Positions 23,801 to 25,409 of a stretch of DNA of 25,409 nucleotides are shown here, in pieces. Made by a program: the position numbers and the translations under genes. The first letter of the stretch is position 1. Every line of letters begins with the position of its first letter. The notes under the pieces were generated by a model, which was not told where the DNA came from, searched no databases, and worked only from the letters and a program-made list of their open reading frames with translations. The DNA comes from CAYLHQ01 sp964628935 (lineage in GTDB: Bacteria > Acidobacteriota > Polarisedimenticolia > Polarisedimenticolales > DASRJG01): positions 1-25,409 of the forward strand of contig CAZVOE010000039.1 in the NCBI GenBank assembly GCA_964628935.1, in the 5' to 3' direction.

Positions 23801-24458
23801 CGTTGATCTCGTTGTTCGCGCCGATCACGAACCCGCCGTAGCGGATCGAGGTGTACGTGATCGTACCGCTGTCGTCGTCGTCGCAGTTCCGGCCGTACGG
23901 CCCCGGAAGAAACGCCGCGCAGTTTCCGTAAAGGCCCTTCCCCGCGTTGGGGTCGAGACCCTCGATCTGGAACTCGCGCGTCGGATCGGGACCGGCCGAC
24001 GTGTTGTTCGCGACGTAACCGTAGTTCAGGAGAATGACACCGCCCCAGTTCGCCGTCAGCGCCCGCGCGTTCTCCGCGCTGTCGTACGGGGCGCTCCCCG
24101 GAAAGCCTCGAACGTTGTCGTCATCGAGATCGGTGAAAACGATCGGAAGATCGGGGGTTCCCGCCGCCTGGATCTTCGCCCCCCGGGTGATGATGAGCGC
24201 TCCGGGATCCTTCGCCCCGGCGGCCGATTCGGGGTCGCCCCGGACGATCGTGCCCGGCTCGATCGTGAGCGTGGCGCCGTTCGTCACGTAGATCTGATTG
24301 TCGAGACAGTATTGGTTGTTCGCCGTCCACGTGGTGCTCGTGGTGATATCGGCGCTGACCACCACGTCGCAGCTCGGAATCAACTGCGCGTGGGTCGGCA
24401 TCGCCCCGGCGAGCCACAACCCCGTGACCGCCATCGCCGCGACCAGAAGTTTCCTCAC
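20862..24458 (-). CDS. Secreted 1198-aa protein of two ~532-residue beta-helix-like repeats
   Basis: GTG 24458 has a strong AAGGAGG 7 nt upstream and begins a signal peptide (VRKLLVAAMAVTGLWLAGAMPTHAQ). The longer frame to 24584 is rejected. Two repeats follow (about 31-562 and 563-1094). Each starts VSADITTS.TW and YVTNGATLTIEPGTIVR, then has NEINGLTLGGVG, NKDDCIEFFGG, CGDDGIDYDEGWRGK and a Cys-rich stretch TGQACCTNADCPSGETC. This resembles widespread secreted proteins of Bacteroidota and Shewanella with a right-handed beta-helix look and no known function. The last 105 or so residues (LSWNALAFNNLGYDVVRS, FHYLVRGGNPCG) look like a fibronectin/Ig-type domain. Repeat cores are identical in DNA. 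A phased box and an adjacent porin suggest a role in phosphate stress (inference). Confidence 0.85.
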   Translation of the reverse strand: MRKLLVAAMAVTGLWLAGAMPTHAQLIPSCDVVVSADITTSTTWTANNQYCLDNQIYVTNGATLTIEPGTIVRGDPESAAGAKDPGALIITRGAKIQAAGTPDLPIVFTDLDDDNVRGFPGSAPYDSAENARALTANWGGVILLNYGYVANNTSAGPDPTREFQIEGLDPNAGKGLYGNCAAFLPGPYGRNCDDDDSGTITYTSIRYGGFVIGANNEINGLTLGGVGRETDLDSIEVVQNKDDCIEFFGGAANVRRFIGAACGDDGIDYDEGWRGKVQFAFIMQGLPGPDKSDKGGEWDGGNAPDTSQPRTIPLLYNVTMVGHGQKSTYTDRLKNTALHIRDNAGARVHNSAFLDFGGATMLVEGTGTSCQGAGSSGERYSTNYTADGVYYLGPDEASDKELYFTNNSWWCAGSEAIPERVPGARCSVTTGQACCTNADCPSGETCVDEGVNYGGDTGKLHRGRTNLDVFSNGALANEYLTCASALPIRGLVREPLADATKPDPIESIDPRPVPGSPLLSGAKTAPVDGFFEPVTYRGAFGARNWAEGWSTLARLGYFPPRPQVNVSADITTSQTWTESNEYVLQNQVYVTNGATLTIEPGTIVRSEPESAAGAKDPGALIITRGAKIQAAGTPDLPIVFTDLDDDNVRGFPGSAPYDSAENARALTANWGGVILLNYGYVANNTSAGPDPTREFQIEGLDPNAGKGLYGNCAAFLPGPYGRNCDDDDSGTITYTSIRYGGFVIGANNEINGLTLGGVGRETDLDSIEVVQNKDDCIEFFGGAANVRRFIGAACGDDGIDYDEGWRGKVQFAFIMQGLPGPDKSDKGGEWDGGNAPDTSQPRTIPLLYNVTMVGHGQKSTYTDRLKNTALHIRDNAGARVHNSAFLDFGGATMLVEGTGTSCQGAGSSGERYSTNYTADGVYYLGPDEASDKELYFTNNSWWCAGSEAIPERVPGARCSVTTGQACCTNADCPSGETCVDEGVNYGGDTGKLHRGRTNLDVFSNGALANEYLTCASALPIRGLVREPLADATKPDPTVLIDPRPSDTSSLKTNVKSVPADGFLAPVSYRGAFANPNNWAVGWSTLSRLGYFPKCDLVDFPSAVPDEVEGVAFLNKEILSWNALAFNNLGYDVVRSTSASDFTTGTCVEKGDGDTAATDAAVPASGQVFHYLVRGGNPCGVGTLGYRSNGVERTGVVCP
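21352..22634. repeat. 1283-bp direct repeat, copy A (identical to 22948-24230)
   Basis: Read line by line, this stretch shows no difference from the copy 1596 bp to the right (532 codons, in frame). Outside its edges the homology continues but quickly becomes imperfect. The homologous repeat unit is therefore longer than the identical core. Confidence 0.95.
22948..24230. repeat. 1283-bp direct repeat, copy B (identical to 21352-22634)
   Basis: This is the partner of copy A, with the offset constant at 1596 bp. The left edge is at a T/C difference (22947 against 21351) and the right edge at a G/C difference (24231 against 22635). It encodes the first repeat of the secreted protein. Confidence 0.95.
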
Positions 24459-24613
24459 GACCTCTCCTCCTTCAACGTCTTCGGGTTTCTTCCCGCTTCG
24501 CATTGGACCCCTGCCGGGCGACGGAGTGCGGAAGACCCGGTGACCGTTCGGTGAACAATCGGACCGGGACCTTCCGTCGCCCACAGCATGCTGGACGACC
24601 GTTGCTGCCGGCT

Positions 24614-24655
24614 CGTCACGGCCGCGTCACGCCTCCGTGACGGGAGACCGTTACG
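24614..24655. promoter_or_regulatory. PHO-box-like array, strongest in the window
   Basis: CGTCACG (24614), CGTCACG (24625) and CGTGACG (24636) are spaced exactly 11 bp apart. A fourth copy, CGTTACG, lies 13 bp further on (24649). GTCAC is also the core of the enterobacterial PhoB half-site CTGTCAC. It probably serves the leftward secreted-protein gene. Confidence 0.68.
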
Positions 24656-24732
24656 CTCCGAGTGTGGAATCCGGTCCAACCCGCGAAGGAAGAGAGGGCT
24701 CGGACTTCGTTCGTGTCGTTTCCTTGACGGAT

Positions 24733-24768
24733 TTAACGCGGCGTTCACATCGTCGTTACATTCGTGAC
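24733..24768 (+). promoter_or_regulatory. PHO-box-like array before the porin gene
   Basis: TTAAC (24733), TTCAC (24744) and GTTAC (24755) are spaced exactly 11 bp apart, with a further GTGAC 9 bp on (24764). The array ends about 46 bp upstream of the porin GTG at 24815. No clear -10 follows. Confidence 0.6.
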
Positions 24769-24814
24769 AAGGCGGTCGACTCCACTGCGCACGGAGGAAT
24801 GGAGGAAACCGCTC

Positions 24815-25409
24815 GTGAACAATCGACACGCACGAAGTCCACGGTTGGCCACGGTCGCTCTCGCGCTCTTCCTGGGCGGGGCTGCGGCATTCGCGCAGGA
24901 GGAGAAGCCGAAGGTCGAGGTGGACGTCTCCAAAGGGGGGCTCACGGTCTCCTCCGGCGAGACCAGCTTCCACCTCGGGGGGTATACCCACATTCTGTAC
25001 AGCGGAACCGACCGGGAGCTGGCCGACGCGGACGATGCGGGAACCGGCCTCGGGGTGGAGGACGGGTTCTCTTCCTCCTTCTCGGTCCGGCGCGTCCGGA
25101 TCGAGATGAAAGGCACGATGTACCGGAAGTGGCTCAAGTACGCCATCACGTACGAACTCTCCGAGACCTCGGGAAGCGGCGACTCGAAGTTCAAGGACGT
25201 CTACCTGCAGTTCGCGAAGTTCGATGGAGCGAATGTGTTGGCCGGGCAATACAAGGCCCCGTTCAGCATGCAGGAGCTGACCTCCGACACCAGACAGCAG
25301 TTCGTCGACCGTTCGATCACGAACGTCTTCGCGCCGGCGCGGGACCAGGGAGTGACCGTGACGGGCACATTCCTCGAGAAGCAGCGACTGGGGTATGCCG
25401 CGGGAGTCT
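24815..25409 (+). CDS. Phosphate-selective porin O/P-like outer-membrane protein, 3' end cut by window edge
   Basis: 198 codons are present from GTG 24815, which has GGAGG 9 nt upstream; ATG 24799 is out of frame. A signal peptide (ending GGAAAFAQ) leads into VSKGGLTVSSGETSFHLGGYTHILYSGTD. Then come SFSVRRVRIEMKGTMYRKWLKYAITYEL, KDVYLQFAKFDGANVLAGQYKAPFSMQEL and RSITNVFAPARDQGVTVTG. This order (short periplasmic lead, RRxRxxxKG strand, GQYKAPFS and the RDQGV turn) is typical of the OprO/OprP porin family. Members form anion channels for phosphate or polyphosphate under phosphate limitation, although many homologues have other or unknown selectivity. It is divergent from the secreted repeat protein and has its own phased box. 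Confidence 0.9.
   Translation, partial: MNNRHARSPRLATVALALFLGGAAAFAQEEKPKVEVDVSKGGLTVSSGETSFHLGGYTHILYSGTDRELADADDAGTGLGVEDGFSSSFSVRRVRIEMKGTMYRKWLKYAITYELSETSGSGDSKFKDVYLQFAKFDGANVLAGQYKAPFSMQELTSDTRQQFVDRSITNVFAPARDQGVTVTGTFLEKQRLGYAAGV

Larger units (their letters stand above)
24459..24814. other. 356-bp divergent control region between the secreted-protein and porin genes
   Basis: No gene is seen here. It holds the Shine-Dalgarno of the leftward gene, a perfect 10-bp palindrome CAGCATGCTG (24584-24593, containing a CATGCT -10-like hexamer for the leftward gene) and two separate phased box arrays (24614-24655 and 24733-24768). A TTGACG (24724-24729) lies next to the second array. A GGAGG lies 9 nt before the porin GTG. 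One array per divergent gene is the simplest reading. Confidence 0.7.

Noticed and set aside
21352..24230. Repeats considered as insertion sequence or CRISPR
   Set aside because: The two copies are in-frame parts of one protein, with no terminal inverted repeats, transposase or short spaced repeats.
19473..24554. 5-kb open frame on the plus strand (about 1690 codons)
   Set aside because: It is antisense to three well-supported minus-strand genes, has no domain, is rich in Arg/Pro/Val and simply mirrors the duplicated repeats; high GC keeps such frames open.

Overview
The window is very GC-rich, densely packed Gram-negative DNA. It has a TonB-dependent receptor, ExbB/ExbD/TonB, a porin and many GTG/TTG starts with 4-bp stop/start overlaps. 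The taxon cannot be named from the sequence. The secreted-protein style, the family 5 uracil-DNA glycosylase and the codon use fit an Acidobacteriota-like or related uncultured lineage (inference). No rRNA, tRNA, CRISPR array, transposase or phage gene was recognised.

Left arm (1-7002): a 3'-truncated family 9 glycosyltransferase and a divergent HAD phosphatase share a 25-bp gap. Next come a family 5 uracil-DNA glycosylase coupled to a secreted thioredoxin-fold/beta-propeller protein, and a 60-aa orphan protein. These are followed by an NtrC-type sigma-54 activator with a degenerate receiver, coupled to a zinc-type dehydrogenase. A self-contained unit for a 20-residue lysine/alanine peptide closes the arm: consensus promoter, perfect 12-nt Shine-Dalgarno and strong terminator. 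Several left-arm genes lack a Shine-Dalgarno and have a -10-like hexamer just before the start codon, suggesting leaderless mRNAs.

Right arm (6958-25409): this looks like a phosphate-responsive locus. Reading leftward it holds (i) phoB-like regulator, ppx/gppA phosphatase and CHAD protein; (ii) a six-gene TonB energiser (DUF3450-like, TtpC/ExbB-like, ExbB, ExbD, TonB, TPR protein); (iii) a helical-repeat protein overlapping a TonB-dependent receptor; (iv) a 1198-aa secreted protein made of two roughly 532-residue repeats. An OprO/OprP-like porin is divergent at the right edge. In front of all five transcription units lie arrays of a GTNAC-like pentamer spaced exactly 11 bp apart, as in PhoB boxes. 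Two of these arrays have the same three pentamers in the same phase.

The proposal (inference) is one PhoB-controlled regulon. In it a porin and a TonB receptor, powered by a dedicated TtpC-type TonB complex, import phosphate or a phosphorylated compound together with surface proteins, while ppx and CHAD handle polyphosphate inside. No pstSCAB, phoU, phoR or ppk lies in the window.
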